NCBI GenBank assembly: GCA_032622095.1 | Contig: CP136064.1 | Coordinates: forward strand, 2,416,001 to 2,480,000 | Length of the DNA stretch: 64,000 nt | Direction: 5' to 3' | DNA from: Siphonodentalium dalli | Taxonomy: Eukaryota > Mollusca > Scaphopoda > Gadilida > Siphonodentaliidae | Shown here: piece by piece, positions 27,601 through 35,518 of the stretch | Position numbering within the stretch: the first letter of the stretch is position 1 | How the letters are laid out: the number at the start of each line of letters is the position of its first letter | The notes under the pieces: generated by a model | What the model was told of the DNA's origin: nothing | What the model saw: the letters and a program-made list of their open reading frames with translations, nothing else | Databases searched by the model: none | Program-made: the position numbers and the translations under genes

Positions 27601-30600
27601 CTTTCTTGTAAAGCGCGGTGCACCTTCAAAGAAGCCGACATTGTCGATTATCCGGGATTGTTGAATTGACGCAGGGCTGCTAACATAACTTGGATTCAAT
27701 TTCATGGTGAATTTGTCACTTACCTTCGAGTTCCCGGTAGTCGGTGGTCATCAGCTACATAACTGTTTTAATCGAGTTATTTCTTTTGTCATGCACGAAT
27801 TTGACCATGGGTAAGATAAATTTAACTCTCGTTTTTGTAGTTTGACTTTTCATTGTTTTGAGTCTATTCACTTTCAACTTTTGATGGAATATTCAACTAG
27901 CTGAACGCCATACATGTCAGTGCTGGGTCCGCAATCCGCTACGGCAGTGTACTGCCGTAGTCGGAGCCGTTTACTTCAGCAAATCGCTTCGGCATTGCCG
28001 ATTGCCGTAGCCAAATGCGAGGGCTGTGCCTCCCCATATCTCCTTCAAAGATGGTGGCATCTTGATGACAACCTGGATTTTAAGCACCAATATTCAAATT
28101 GTCGAGCTGAGATAATTTTAATAAATGTGACTCACATTCCATATCAGTTAGTTTTGAATCTTGTAACGGTTCACCGAGAATGTTGATTTGTTCGGATACA
28201 TGTGCAGGCAATCTCTCCAAGTCACAGTAATCTTCAGAAGCAATTCCAAAGTTTTTGTTGGATAGTTCCGATGGCTCCTCAAGTACACTGTCGATGATTA
28301 TATTGTCAGTCCTCTTTTCAACATCTGTAGCCTACAGTTAGAGAGCTCTATTAGAGACGAATACTAGTAAAGATATCCTTTTAGAGGCTTTATTATCATC
28401 ACCTCCCCATTTAAATTTTTTAGCCCAGAAAATAAAATTCATTAACTTTCATTCAAAATCATTCTGTATGGAATGAAAAATACAAGGTTGCGTCAGGAAT
28501 TTTCTGACAGGGAAAGAAAACCACTCTGCAATAACTTACTATACGATGTACAATAGAGACTAAGCTAAATGTTTACTTTCAAATAGTTGGTAATTCTAAT
28601 ATATCACCCGTTATTCTGTAAAAAAGACAGTCTTCTATGGAATAACAGGTATTATTTGAGACACCATTTTCATTGAATCTCAATTTTTTTAACTTAAATG
28701 ACACCGGAAGGGTGGGAGGGTAAGGGGAGGCTTGAAACTGTCCAAGTCAGCCTAACTTTCAACCCTTCGAATTTAAAGAAAGATATTTCCAACCACTCGC
28801 GGAAAACAATGGGTCCCATTTGGCAGAACAATAAAGCATATTACTGGGAATTCTGTGTAAGAATATGAGAAATCGAATGTTCATAATTAAACAGGAGAGT
28901 CTGAGACCAATATACATGTAACTTGCCGATCTTCATGGAAATTCTGAGGGATTTATATCGCGAAGAAGTGGTGGTTAATGACTCAATAGTTGCACATTTT
29001 AAAATCAAAAGATTGTTTGGATTCTTGGAATTGAAAAGGAAACTAGGATTTCCCCAGTACTTTCAAGAAAACTCCCTAGTTTTAGTTTCGGAATCTCGTT
29101 TCCAGGAATCCAGCAATAACATTAACCAATGGTCCAATTCACTGATGTCAAAAGTACGGAAAACCGGTTTGGTGAAAATTGAGAATGTTAATTTCACATG
29201 CAAGGAGATACTGCCTTGTTCATTATCACAAAATCACAATGTCACACTAACAGACAGCGGGAAGCTTACCATAATTGGATGCCTGTTTTGAAGAATCAAG
29301 TCATCTTAGTAACTGATTGTAGAACGGAATCGGCACGTCAAATTTTTATTTGGGGGGAGCTGGAGCTCTCCTATGTTGCTTACAGTTTACATTTACAGTG
29401 TCATTTGAGGGCTTTTCCCGCTGTAAATGTGTCTAATTGAAAGCTTGATAGTTGAAAATGATTTCAAAAATGTATTGGACTTACTTGCAAACTCATTTGC
29501 CTCCAGATTGAATCATAACCATAATCATATCGAATTTCTACGAAGGGTGGTATTGGTCTCAATGCCTTCAAGTACAGAACCGGTTCTCCATCCACATCAT
29601 CTTTTATAACTTTTGCATTTGGCTTTCTCCATTCGTCATTAGCATATCTTGCTATATTAGATTTTGCTTCATCAATGGCATCAATACTGTAAAAAATACA
29701 GGTAATTCTCATTCTCAAGAAAAAATTATGAAAAGAGATATGCCACAGGGCACGGCCCAGTGCAAATAACAACTCAGCCAGAGTACTTATTTTAAATATA
29801 CTATTGGATGAAGCATATATATCTGTCTATATCTTGAATCAGGGACCAGCCGAAATGACATATAGGGCAATAACTTCGCCTTTTAGCTATTCACTTTGAA
29901 TTCTAAATCTGGCGAAGTCTTAGTCAACTCCTATTATTAATGAATTGCTAATTGATTTAGGTTCTAATAGAAAGTTGACTGGACTACTAGTAGGTCTAAT
30001 TTGTTAATACTATAATTAGGAGGTGTTTATTAGATGGTGATTATTGTAGTCATTAAGGGATTATTATTACCACTTTAGAGGGCGTTCTCTAGTAGACTAA
30101 CAGTAATTTATCCGCACAGTAAAAAGCCATAATGCCTGGCATCAAACCAGAAGTTATGAGTTTACGATATTAATGGCCCGCTTCCGGTTTGACAACAAAC
30201 AGACAACACATGGTTTGAATTGATCACATTTTGTGTGATCGTTCGAAAAAGGTCTCAATCAAGTGAACTAGAGTCCTTAAATTCTCTTGAAAACAGTTCA
30301 AAACCAGCATCGACAACAAAATCAACCCAGTGGGGACTGAGACAATTCTCAGAATGGCTTGCAAACAGGAATAAGCAATGTGATTTCTTCCAAATTTCTC
30401 CTGATTAACTGGCCTCTGTTTTGCAGAAATTTCACTCATCTACATGTATGTTCTAGTTGGGTTTCATTTCCGAGTGGTAATAATATTAATAACTTGATGT
30501 TGTCGGGCGTTAGGTTTATTAACGGCCCTCCAGAAATGTTTAACAGCATTCGGACCATTAAAGGCCCCCGACTTCGTCTCGGGCCTTTAATGAACCCCTC

Positions 30601-33600
30601 GGTGGTTAATCATTTCTGTAGGGCCGTTAATAAACCATAACGCCATCCAAAATCAAGTTATTGGTATATTATCACTTAATCTTATTATGAAAGTAGTTCC
30701 AGGCAAAATAAAGCAAGGTTAGGATTATTTAGTGGGGGGATATTAAAAAGATTTCATTTGCTTCAGCATTACTGAGACACATGCAGTGTTACATAAACTG
30801 CGTCATTCTCAGTGAGAGCTAACTAAAAACTAAGGAAATGAATTCTCACCATAGATTCTGACCAAAATGTTGAAAATAGAATTGGTAGGTCCCATCCGAT
30901 CTCTTGTCTGCATCTTTTTCATTCAACAACTCCCCCTTATATTGAATAAATAACTGCCCCATTTCAATCTGATCTTCTGTGAATAAACCGTAGCCTGTAA
31001 TTTAAAATAAAATTGCATCTTTAAGAAAACTAGTAATTTAGCAGTTTGTAATGAACTTAAGGTGTTGTATCTATACGGTAAGCCTGAAAATGTATACCAT
31101 CTTGTTCAAATATTATAGTAGATCATGCCATGAATCTCTACTAAAAGCATACGCCCTTAGAGATCAAACTCCTTGTGTTGAAAACCCGGGAACTTTTTTT
31201 AAGTTTTGACAGGGAACCGTATAAAGTCAAAAAAAATAACGCGGGGAATGTATTTCTTTGTTCATTATTCATTGGTGCGTGAAGTTCGCAGCTCGATATT
31301 TCATTGTTTAGGTGACTTTTGAGACCAGATTCCGCGATAAATATTTATTTTATTCCCTGTCACCAAATTTAGGCCGTAAACAATGAAATATCGAGCTGGG
31401 AACTTCACGTACCGATGAATAAATCATTAAGCAACAAGTATGAACAAAGAAATACATTCCCCGCGTTATTTTTACGACTTTATACGGTTTCCTGTCAAAA
31501 CTTTAAAAAAGTTACCGGATTTTGAACACAAGGAGTATGATCTCTACGGGCATCAGCTTTGAGTAGACATTCATGGCATGATCTAATATTATAGGTGCCT
31601 TCTCGATTTAGACAGAAATGTAAAGGACAATAGACACTCCTTATTGCTAGAAGTGTTTCACAAAGATTCAGAAAAAAATATAAATATGCATTCCATAGCA
31701 AATTGGATTACCTATCACATGCCACCTGAGTTAATGGAAGTTAATGTAATAATGAATATTCCTTCAGTTGTTGATGCACGAAAATAGGCTACCTATTCAG
31801 ATTATTACCTTTAAAAAAAATAATAACATGGGATACAGCCTTGTCCAACATTAATGCCAATATTTATTTTATAATGTTATTCATTTGTTTCCACAATTTT
31901 AATGTATAGGCCTAAATGGTTACACAATCAAAGCAAAGTTCGATGGGTTCATTTATCGATATCAAAATGGTGGCCACACAACTGTGACAACAGAAGTCAA
32001 ACGAAATTTATTTCATTTATCAGTGTTTATAGTTGACATAATGTCACCTGAAAATCGATTACAATTGTCTGGTGCACACTCCGATTCTTCATTTACCTAT
32101 TTTAAACAGAATAGTAAATAGTTTATCTAATTTATTGAATTTATATCACTTTTGAGCTTTGCAAAAAGACACGTTTTGTTGCAGAACACTGTTGACTGTT
32201 GTCGTTATCGCCATGTGTTGGTTAGTGTTACAATGCCGGCCTGATATCAAAATCAACTGATCAATCGTACAACCGAATATACAATCACGAACAAACCTGT
32301 GGTAGTTTATTTTTGGGTTACTTTGATCAAAACTGTCCATAATCAGATAATGTGCTCTGACAGGTTTCGTGTATTCAAATAAGACATCCAATTTCCGGGG
32401 TGGGCTTACTCGATGTCACTTACGGGGTCACAAGTAAAAATTGCAACTTTAGTCCGAAACGAAACAGGTAATTACTGTAAAGACCGGGGACGTCCCCGCT
32501 TGTTTTTCCGATCAAAAAACATAGGTGTAAACCCGCGTCGAGATATTTCATGGGGTCCGGTTTGATCCAGTCTATTTTATTGGTTGGAATCTAAATATGA
32601 GCAAATCTTTACACTGTTCAAATTAAGAACACTTAAATAATTTTGTTTTCTCCAAAAATAGTAGGCCTATTAGGCTATACCACAGGGACTTTGTAGAAAA
32701 TATATTTATAAAATATACATAAACAATACGACAAGGGGAGACACCTGTCGGCACCCAAAAACCACCGTAGCGTTGAATTCGGACTCACAACACCGATTTT
32801 GGTCGTGTAAACGGCAATTTCGCGTATATTTCGACTAACAAATGTGATAGAAGCTCTCCTTACCTTGTTAGATCATCAGAATATCCGTTTAAACGTGTTT
32901 TACAACTTTGAGGTGGGATAAAATCACCTTGCTTGACCATCAACATGCAGGGGAAATAACTCTATCTATCATACCACAATTGGTCTCTCAGAACAGGCCC
33001 CTCTATAAGGCGGTGTATAAAAGAAAGGGTAACATTTCAACCTCGCAGATCAAGACTAACTTATATCATGTTCAACAACAATTTTAACATTTACAAGTAT
33101 GCAATAATATATAATATAATAATAGATAATAAAATATGTAATTTAATGAGACCAATAATTTAGTAGTTTACAGATTATGAATTGAGTGCTCCTAACACAA
33201 ATGAAGGACCTCAGAACAGAACTGTGTAGTTTACTGTGTCACGTTGCATTACTAAAATATTACATATGTACTTGTTCGGGTATGTGAAACTGAACAGATA
33301 GTATCCAGGAGCTATACCAACTGTAGGCATTTAGCATTCTACGAAGATCACCATAAATCTGAAGCAAATGGACTGTACCACTCCATAGAAAACATCGTCT
33401 GGACAACGCGGCGATAAACTGACGAAAGTGATTTCGCCATCGAGAGTCACTGCATTCAATTAATATATAAGAATGATGGTGTTTATTGTCAATTTGGATA
33501 TAATATTTGTAAAAAATACCTACTTTGAACAAGGTTAATCTACTTTTTTAATTGATCACCCTACTGGAGTGTTCACATCACTTTAAAAACATGGCGCAGA

Positions 33601-35472
33601 GCCTGGCAGAGGCGACTAAAACGACATGCAGTTACATTCTTGGTGCTGCACTCTGGTGGGATACCAGCAGGCAATAACTTATATGACCGAATACTGTATA
33701 TTAGTCTCCAATATTGTCATTGATGATGTCGCTTACTGATTTAGACTGAGGTTTCGATTGTTTATCTTTCGCCACATCGGGACTTTCATGCATTAATTCT
33801 GCGAGTTTTAATAATATTTGGTGAACCAAATTGACGTAGAAGTGTAATAAATAGAGTAATCAATTAGTTCCGAGAATTACGTTAAATAATTCGCTCGAGG
33901 CATGAGACGTTTCGGTAAGAAACTCGTGCGCTAACGCGCACTCGTTTCTTGCCAACGTCTCTCGCCTCTCGTGAATTATTTAAAGTAATTCTCGGAACCA
34001 ATTGGATTACTCTCTATATGTTTGATGCAACTCAAGCATTTATACTAACTAGCAATCGATTTCGTTATTTGCCAATTGTATTTCTGACTCATAAGTACCT
34101 GCTTGAATTTGATCATCTTCAGAGACACAAATCGAAAATGATATACATGTACTAGTAGCTAACAATGTGGTAACAATTTCAGTAACTTTTTTTGCACAAA
34201 AAGCCATACAAAGTTATTGTCATTGTAGTAAATCCACTCTACACATAGTTTTAATTTTTCATATATAACACCATATCATGCATAAGATAATTGATCATTG
34301 CAAATATATGTGCTGATTGTTTTTTCTCTCTTCTACCCAACTGTAATCCATCAGTTCATTAATCTTCTCATCATGCTCTTTATCCCCTTTACTTAATCTA
34401 CTCTTCCACTTCTCACTGACCACTATATGTAATCTGTTCTTTTCTGAGGAGATGGCTCTATATAAGCATCTGATGCTTGTTGTCAAATCATCTTCCTCCC
34501 TTCTAGTCTCATGTGAGCCTATGCATAGGCCTACATGTGTCATGTTTTATAATTATATGTTTTTGGGAAGAAAATCACAGGTAAGAATATTTTATAGTAT
34601 AACAAAACGTTCAAATCAAAATATAATATAAACTAGTATACACTTTAATTACAACTTAAAATGTTGTATTATGATAATAAAATAACATACAACAGAAAAA
34701 TATATATAAACATCCAAACGTTACACAGTTATATTCTGTTCTTTTGTGAGGTCCTTCCTTTGTGTGAGGAACACTCCATTCACAATGTGCAATCTACTGA
34801 AATATTGGTCTCGTTAAATTACGTAGCATACTTGTAAATGTTAAAATTGTTATGTTGAACATGATATAAGATAGTCTTGATCTGCGAGGTTGAAATGTTA
34901 CCCGTTCTTTTATACACCGCCTTATAGAGGGGCCTGTTCTGAGAGACCAATTGTGGTATGATAGATAGAGTTATTTCCCCTGCATGTTGATGGTCAAGCA
35001 AGGTGATTTTATCCCACCTCAAAGTTGTAAAACACGTTTAAACGGATATTCTGATGATCTAACAAGGTAAGGAGAGCTTCTATCACATTTGTTAGTCGAA
35101 ATATACGCGAAATTGCCGTTTACACGACCAAAATCGGTGTTGTGAGTCCGAATTCAACGCTACGGTGGTTTTTGGGTGCCGACAGGTGTCTCCCCTTGTC
35201 GTATTGTTTATGTATATTTTATAAATATATTTTCTACAAAGTCCCTGTGGGCTATACTTGAGAATGAGAAGTCGAGAGAACAATCCAGCAATTCCAGAGC
35301 ATTGGAGTTTGCTGAACCTTTCTCTGTGAAATAGTTTATTTGCTACAATATAATCACATGTATAGACTGTCAACTCACCGATTTCTGATGATATATACTT
35401 TTTTAATAAGTTCGCATCAGTTAGTCTTCTTTTGTCGATTTTTCTTCTCTTAGATTCTCTTCGAGACGCCAT
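7312..35472 (-). CDS. SET-FHA-zinc finger-tyrosine recombinase gene (10 exons)
   Basis: Model, 5' to 3' on the minus strand: 35472-35379, 30994-30850, 29686-29485, 28331-28136, 21759-21621, 19984-19884, 19114-19024, 16791-16710, 16195-15985, 9680-7312. All introns are GT/AG. The running phases (1,2,0,1,2,1,2,0,1) fit at every junction and the total is 1210 codons with the stop. Seen: a basic N-terminus; SET (about residues 30-145); FHA (about 294-395); zinc fingers (about 560-660); tyrosine-recombinase motifs (about 900-1055); a Myb/SANT-like end (about 1152-1209). Known: KMT5A-type SET enzymes methylate lysine, FHA binds phosphothreonine, and YR enzymes cut and rejoin DNA through a tyrosine. 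Inferred: a nuclear chromatin/DNA-acting protein, either a domesticated or mobile recombinase. Exon 5 has an in-frame TGA (codon 223), so this copy is interrupted. The least certain joins are exon 4-5 and exon 9-10; they are supported by phase only. Confidence 0.65.
9955..10830. repeat. Diverged ~200-bp tandem units
   Basis: Related blocks (CCAGACTGGGCTGGTTTATAAACTC-like, then a GACAATCTCATTTAAA-like run, then TTACTG...AACAAA and a CATAACTC...AAATATTT run) recur about every 200 bp, with a further copy near 12575-12690. Heavily diverged; boundaries approximate. Confidence 0.55.
11278..11350. repeat. ~38-bp tandem duplication
   Basis: The block TTTTTAAAGAGAGCTCCATT followed by CAAATTTAGAAGA occurs twice in a row. 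Confidence 0.85.
11645..11990. repeat. 152-bp tandem repeat, about 2.2 copies
   Basis: GGATTTAGGACAT(T/A)GCACTCC occurs at 11679 and 11831 with near-identical flanks, and a third partial unit begins near 11965. Very AT-rich and without coding features. Confidence 0.85.
12148..12560 (+). repeat. 413-bp dispersed repeat, copy 1
   Basis: Nearly identical to 14815-15228 in direct orientation, from GGTCAAGTATGGGAATATAT to CTCTTCCAAATATTTGT. A more diverged piece is at 10535-10680 (GAAAATGAGTGGGGACTTTT). No coding potential seen. Confidence 0.85.
12735..12905. repeat. AATTAC-rich simple sequence
   Basis: Degenerate runs of AATTGCAATTAC and similar, partly self-complementary. Confidence 0.8.
14040..14775. 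repeat. GGGGGTATA-bounded repeat with GGACGG tail
   Basis: Bounded by TACCCCCC near 14049 and CGGGGGGTATA near 14765. It contains three or four internal units with GTCATAATCGCAGGTGCACA and a (GACGGACG)n tail. A related inverted copy is at 48770-49270. Family typical of marine invertebrate genomes; origin unknown. Confidence 0.7.
14815..15228 (+). repeat. 413-bp dispersed repeat, copy 2
   Basis: Direct copy of 12148-12560 with few substitutions and a short deletion near 15100. Confidence 0.85.
15315..15600 (+). repeat. SINE-like GGACGG repeat
   Basis: Starts after a T-run with GGAGTTATGTCACTGGCTCC, has two related halves around ACCCAGTG(A/T)CCTCATTTGAA, a GGACGGACGG stretch, and ends with CCGGAGACTTCGTCTCAGGTG then AGCTAAAA. 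It sits immediately 3' (on the gene's strand) of FHA exon 9. No internal RNA polymerase III box was verified. Confidence 0.5.
15985..16195 (-). CDS. Exon 9: end of the FHA domain and tail
   Basis: Acceptor AAAATTTCTTTTCAG, donor TCTGTG then GTAAGC. Encodes VFLVNLGHEVLING-type strands (here LINQ), IAHGTIITVSGKTF and LFKYP, the last FHA strands, then a Ser-rich tail. It ends with one base (G), which with the AT opening exon 10 makes an Asp codon. The phase therefore permits a direct join to the recombinase exon. Confidence 0.85.
16710..16791 (-). CDS. Exon 8: FHA core
   Basis: Acceptor ATATTTCAG, donor GGTGAG then GTATGT. The 27 codons include SQNCDIII and VGEVHCRLEV. The CDI strand and VHC element match FHA; the conserved Ser of the S-x-x-H motif is replaced (V-G-E-V-H). 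Phase 0 at the 3' end fits exon 9. Confidence 0.88.
17473..18721. mobile_element. TTA-flanked DNA element (PIF/Harbinger-like)
   Basis: Ends are GGCCATACACACTTAATAGT at 17473 and, inverted, GGCCATATAAACTTAATAGT ending at 18721. TIR similarity continues through a GTTTCTCAGGGAT block, giving about 37 bp. TTA flanks both sides (17470-17472 and 18722-18724). GGCC ends with a 3-bp TTA duplication suggest PIF/Harbinger, but I cannot identify the ORF as its transposase. Lies in intron 7 of the SET-FHA gene. Confidence 0.6.
17730..18268 (+). pseudogene. Decayed ORF inside the TTA-flanked element
   Basis: An ATG at 17730 opens a frame starting MATLVKICIVQNASEGKW. After a CAT/ATC simple repeat near 17925-17945 the frame is lost, and coding-like stretches continue in other frames (GEVVDVFSVLMTSCKELV near 18025; VGFRKVSVDSVGRQC near 18150). 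A polyadenylation-like AATAAA follows near 18281. It looks like a small gene broken by frameshifts. Family not identified. Confidence 0.45.
19024..19114 (-). CDS. Exon 7: start of the FHA domain
   Basis: Acceptor TGTCTTTTGCAG, donor GGAAA then GTAAGC. Encodes SLYGRIFVQHE and then YPLISTLCLIG, matching the first strands and the G-R/K turn of Ki-67-type FHA domains. It runs into exon 8 with Lys at the usual Arg position. Confidence 0.85.
19341..19392. repeat. Dispersed repeat, second copy
   Basis: Matches 5793-5850 (GATCAGCAGATGTTAACCCA, then CTTGGCGATAGT). Located in intron 6. Confidence 0.55.
19884..19984 (-). CDS. Exon 6: linker with a possible internal start
   Basis: Acceptor TTTTCATTTACAG, donor CTATG then GTATCT. 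33 codons, phases matching both neighbours. It contains a Met at model residue 285, eight codons before the FHA exon. Initiation there would give an FHA-recombinase protein lacking SET and avoiding the exon 5 stop. That use is inference. Confidence 0.7.
20660..20778. repeat. Near-perfect palindrome, ~54-bp arms
   Basis: The left arm starts GTGTTTCTCTCATATGATAT and runs to GTTTTCTCG; the right arm is its inverse apart from one 2-nt insertion. The spacer is about 9 nt (AGCCTCTGG). Would form a very stable hairpin. In intron 5. Confidence 0.9.
21621..21759 (-). CDS. Exon 5: linker with an in-frame TGA
   Basis: Good acceptor (TATTTTTGCAG) and donor (CACC then GTGAGT). Phases match exons 4 and 6. 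The only frame that fits reads nine codons, TGA (21730-21728), then 35 codons including ISSSDSDLSVAGG. Skipping the exon (139 nt) would break the frame. As it stands, translation from exon 1 would stop at 222 residues, leaving a SET-only product. A sequencing error, a nonsense allele or pseudogenisation are all possible. Confidence 0.65.
22364..22735 (+). repeat. 81-bp minisatellite, about 4.6 copies
   Basis: Units of about 81 bp contain GATACTATGGGTGGCGGGAT, a GGTGGTGGGCGGG run, ACATATATACTCTAAT and TCTAGGGGC(A/G)CCTGCGGC. Because 81 is divisible by 3, a periodic open frame results; it has no start context or known domain and is not called a gene. In intron 4. Confidence 0.9.
23298..23385. 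repeat. hAT left terminal region
   Basis: TIR (C)AGCCCTGGCAATT, then GCTACGGCAG at 23322, its inverse ATGCCGTAGC near 23336, and CTACGGCA at 23370. Downstream end relative to the transposase gene. Confidence 0.8.
24235..26733 (-). CDS. hAT transposase (ZNF862/KIAA1586-like)
   Basis: 832 aa from the ATG at 26733-26731 (a TTG four codons upstream is not a likely start). Domains: N-terminal BED/TTF-like finger (FCVVC about residues 31-36, with H-x5-H in IDHVSKSNIH about 78-87); RNase H-like core with VVYDGSSS (Asp about 227) and GVGSDGTNAN (Asp about 296); CVNHRSEL; the hAT hallmark TRWVAH (about 384-389); C-terminal dimerisation segment around LPISSAEAERVFSSF (about 679-693); then a basic stretch (KPKRKRCNKK) and an Asp/Glu/Ser tail. 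Known: hAT transposases excise and reinsert DNA with 8-bp duplications through a D-D-E site. No stop or frameshift is seen. Likely nuclear. Confidence 0.92.
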   Translation of the reverse strand: MGVKKQTVDGWGVGCISYDLASDGETVERVFCVVCREVYGETSGTSGLLKFQHRGKVKDVKVDKWVSGTTVIKKCNAIDHVSKSNIHRIAIMKKRSDTHSINSTDIENIQRTTSSTTSTTTLSSPFSCTSQLTLKESMKKLSEYQRKQLVMKFQIAHYIGQNNKSFKDYENIAKFERDIHNVDLGKAYLRGSACREMVADLADTIKFNTITKPLNDGVSKYFTVVYDGSSSAKTSDEKELYVIKMCQNGKPIFHVMSLEEPDDAGAEGLKRAFENSIKKQKFEFDICNHLVGVGSDGTNANHKLYRLIREDIGEHLLMGWCVNHRSELGLHDSVKSSDLNSQCDEDLANAHKTFKRAPLRWRLMKRQANFMEANLYKYKRPSGTRWVAHQVQASDNYIRNLPIFIGFCNHQIASPYNNTMKEFVPRLTGYLKDSMKLERLIYICARRDILAHVTPFSLCLEKQSLLMTEAISTIKSAISTLETLHSTIEEKGSAVFYSSAHFPTMSKLCWPFIEEDKGNKYAPRSTRSDNPNAELEDKSVTFHGYSMSTKLDKALETVCTEISAVVKKMINNLKERFTDLMTPLYVSVAEILDTKTYQLKKVSELRTHLNRVVNHFKCLLEHNGCNLDNLNTELTTAHSHIETFLINYSPEKAWPALFLSGTHLCIGNFLQVIEICVVLPISSAEAERVFSSFTKILNKERQSLNHNTIEHLLILRGEPVSGDSKLYDMAIERFMSRDTAVVDAKSGPRRVDGYTTKPKRKRCNKKDSPRKRTCLFLPSEDIDKHHAPESDANVEHYESGEDTDFAVDDIDLDEFSSTAESDTESESESESD
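27935..28026. repeat. hAT right terminal region
   Basis: Contains a 22-nt palindrome made of CTACGGCA and TGCCGTAG (27939-27960), CTTCGGCA at 27987, TGCCGTAG at 28003-28010, and ends GCGAGGGCTG at 28026. Lies upstream of the transposase gene and may include its promoter. Confidence 0.8.
28136..28331 (-). CDS. Exon 4: acidic linker
   Basis: Acceptor ACTGTAG, donor GGAAT then GTGAGT. 65 open codons rich in Asp, Glu and Ser with no recognised domain. It begins in phase 0 exactly as exon 3 ends. The hAT transposon at 23298-28026 lies about 110 bp beyond this donor. Confidence 0.7.
29485..29686 (-). CDS. Exon 3: C-terminal half of the SET domain
   Basis: Acceptor TTTTTTACAG, donor TTGCAA then GTAAGT. 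It encodes CIDA (with exon 2), NIARYANDEW and VEIRYDYG followed by W. These are the SET-C signature, with Asn96 and catalytic-type Tyr135 retained. The usual N-H pair reads N-D here, a variation I associate with a group of invertebrate and fish KMT5A-like proteins. The domain appears complete and probably binds S-adenosylmethionine. Substrate unknown. Confidence 0.85.
30490..30661. mobile_element. Fold-back MITE in intron 1
   Basis: The left arm TAACTTGATG...AGGTTTATTAACGGCCCT pairs with AGGGCCGTTAATAAACCAT...ATCAAGTTA. A nested inner stem is CATTAAAGGCCC / GGGCCTTTAATG around GACTTCGTC. Entirely hairpin, no coding sequence. Confidence 0.75.
30850..30994 (-). CDS. Exon 2: N-terminal half of the SET domain
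   Basis: The acceptor is a T-rich tract plus AAATTACAG and the donor is CTATG then GTGAG. The translation has the SET-N hallmarks: GYGLF at the junction, then GQLFIQYKGELL (equivalent to the Y-x-GE motif) and YQFYFQHF. It ends with TG of a Cys codon completed by exon 3. Resembles KMT5A-like SET domains. Homology is judged by motif only. Confidence 0.85.
31110..31598. mobile_element. Fold-back element, ~200-bp arms, in intron 1
   Basis: The left arm (about 31110-31312) includes GATCATGCCATGAATCTCTA, AACTCCTTGTGTTGAAAACC, ACGCGGGGAATGTATTTCTT and CAGCTCGATATTTCATTGTT. Each appears inverted in order at 31376-31598. The spacer is about 65 bp. No ORF. Confidence 0.75.
32681..35249. mobile_element. 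2.57-kb element with long TIRs and 8-bp TSD
   Basis: The perfect 8-bp duplication GGCTATAC lies at 32673-32680 and 35250-35257. Tips are CACAGGGACTTTGTAGAAAA and its inverse. The first ~425 bp of the arms are almost identical; pairing continues with gaps to about 33225 / 34733. The interior has only short frames and a further 150-bp inverted repeat (33858-34008), so it is non-autonomous. An 8-bp duplication fits hAT or P-like elements; the long TIRs are more like MULE or fold-back elements. Superfamily unresolved. Lies in intron 1, ending 129 bp before the exon 1 donor. Confidence 0.8.
33858..34008. repeat. Inverted repeat, ~65-bp arms
   Basis: Left: AATTAGTTCCGAGAATTACG ... GAGGCATGAGACGTT ... 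AAGAAACTCGTGCGC; right inverse: GCGCACTCGTTTCTTGCC ... TTCTCGGAACCAATT. Nested inside the long-TIR element at 32681-35249. Confidence 0.8.
35379..35472 (-). CDS. Exon 1: start codon and basic N-terminus
   Basis: ATG at 35472-35470 in a good context (AAACATGGCG). It encodes 31 codons beginning MASRRESKRRKIDKRR, a likely nuclear localisation signal. It ends at a strong donor, ATCG then GTGAGT, in phase 1. The leftover G joins exon 2 to give the GYG motif that opens a SET domain, which supports this as the true first coding exon. Confidence 0.75.
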
Positions 35473-35518
35473 GTTTAAAATTACAGCGCGGTTTTCACGT
35501 GGCGTAAAATACAATGTT

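Larger units (their letters stand above)
23298..28026 (-). mobile_element. Complete hAT transposon
   Basis: A perfect 8-bp target duplication TGCCTCCC flanks it (23290-23297 and 28027-28034). The terminal repeats are short: left (C)AGCCCTGGCAATT, right (inverted) CAGCCCTCGCATTT. Subterminal CTACGGCA motifs in both orientations cluster at each end (23322-23377 and 27939-28010), as expected for transposase binding sites. The interior carries one intact transposase ORF, an AATAAA signal on the minus strand (24100-24095), and about 1.2 kb of upstream noncoding DNA. It sits in intron 4 of the SET-FHA gene, same strand, about 110 bp from the exon 4 donor. All parts needed for autonomy appear present. 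Confidence 0.85.

Noticed and set aside
28923-29291. 122-codon plus-strand ORF in intron 3 of the gene
   Set aside because: Antisense to the gene, no recognised domain, no splice or polyA context. Most likely chance.
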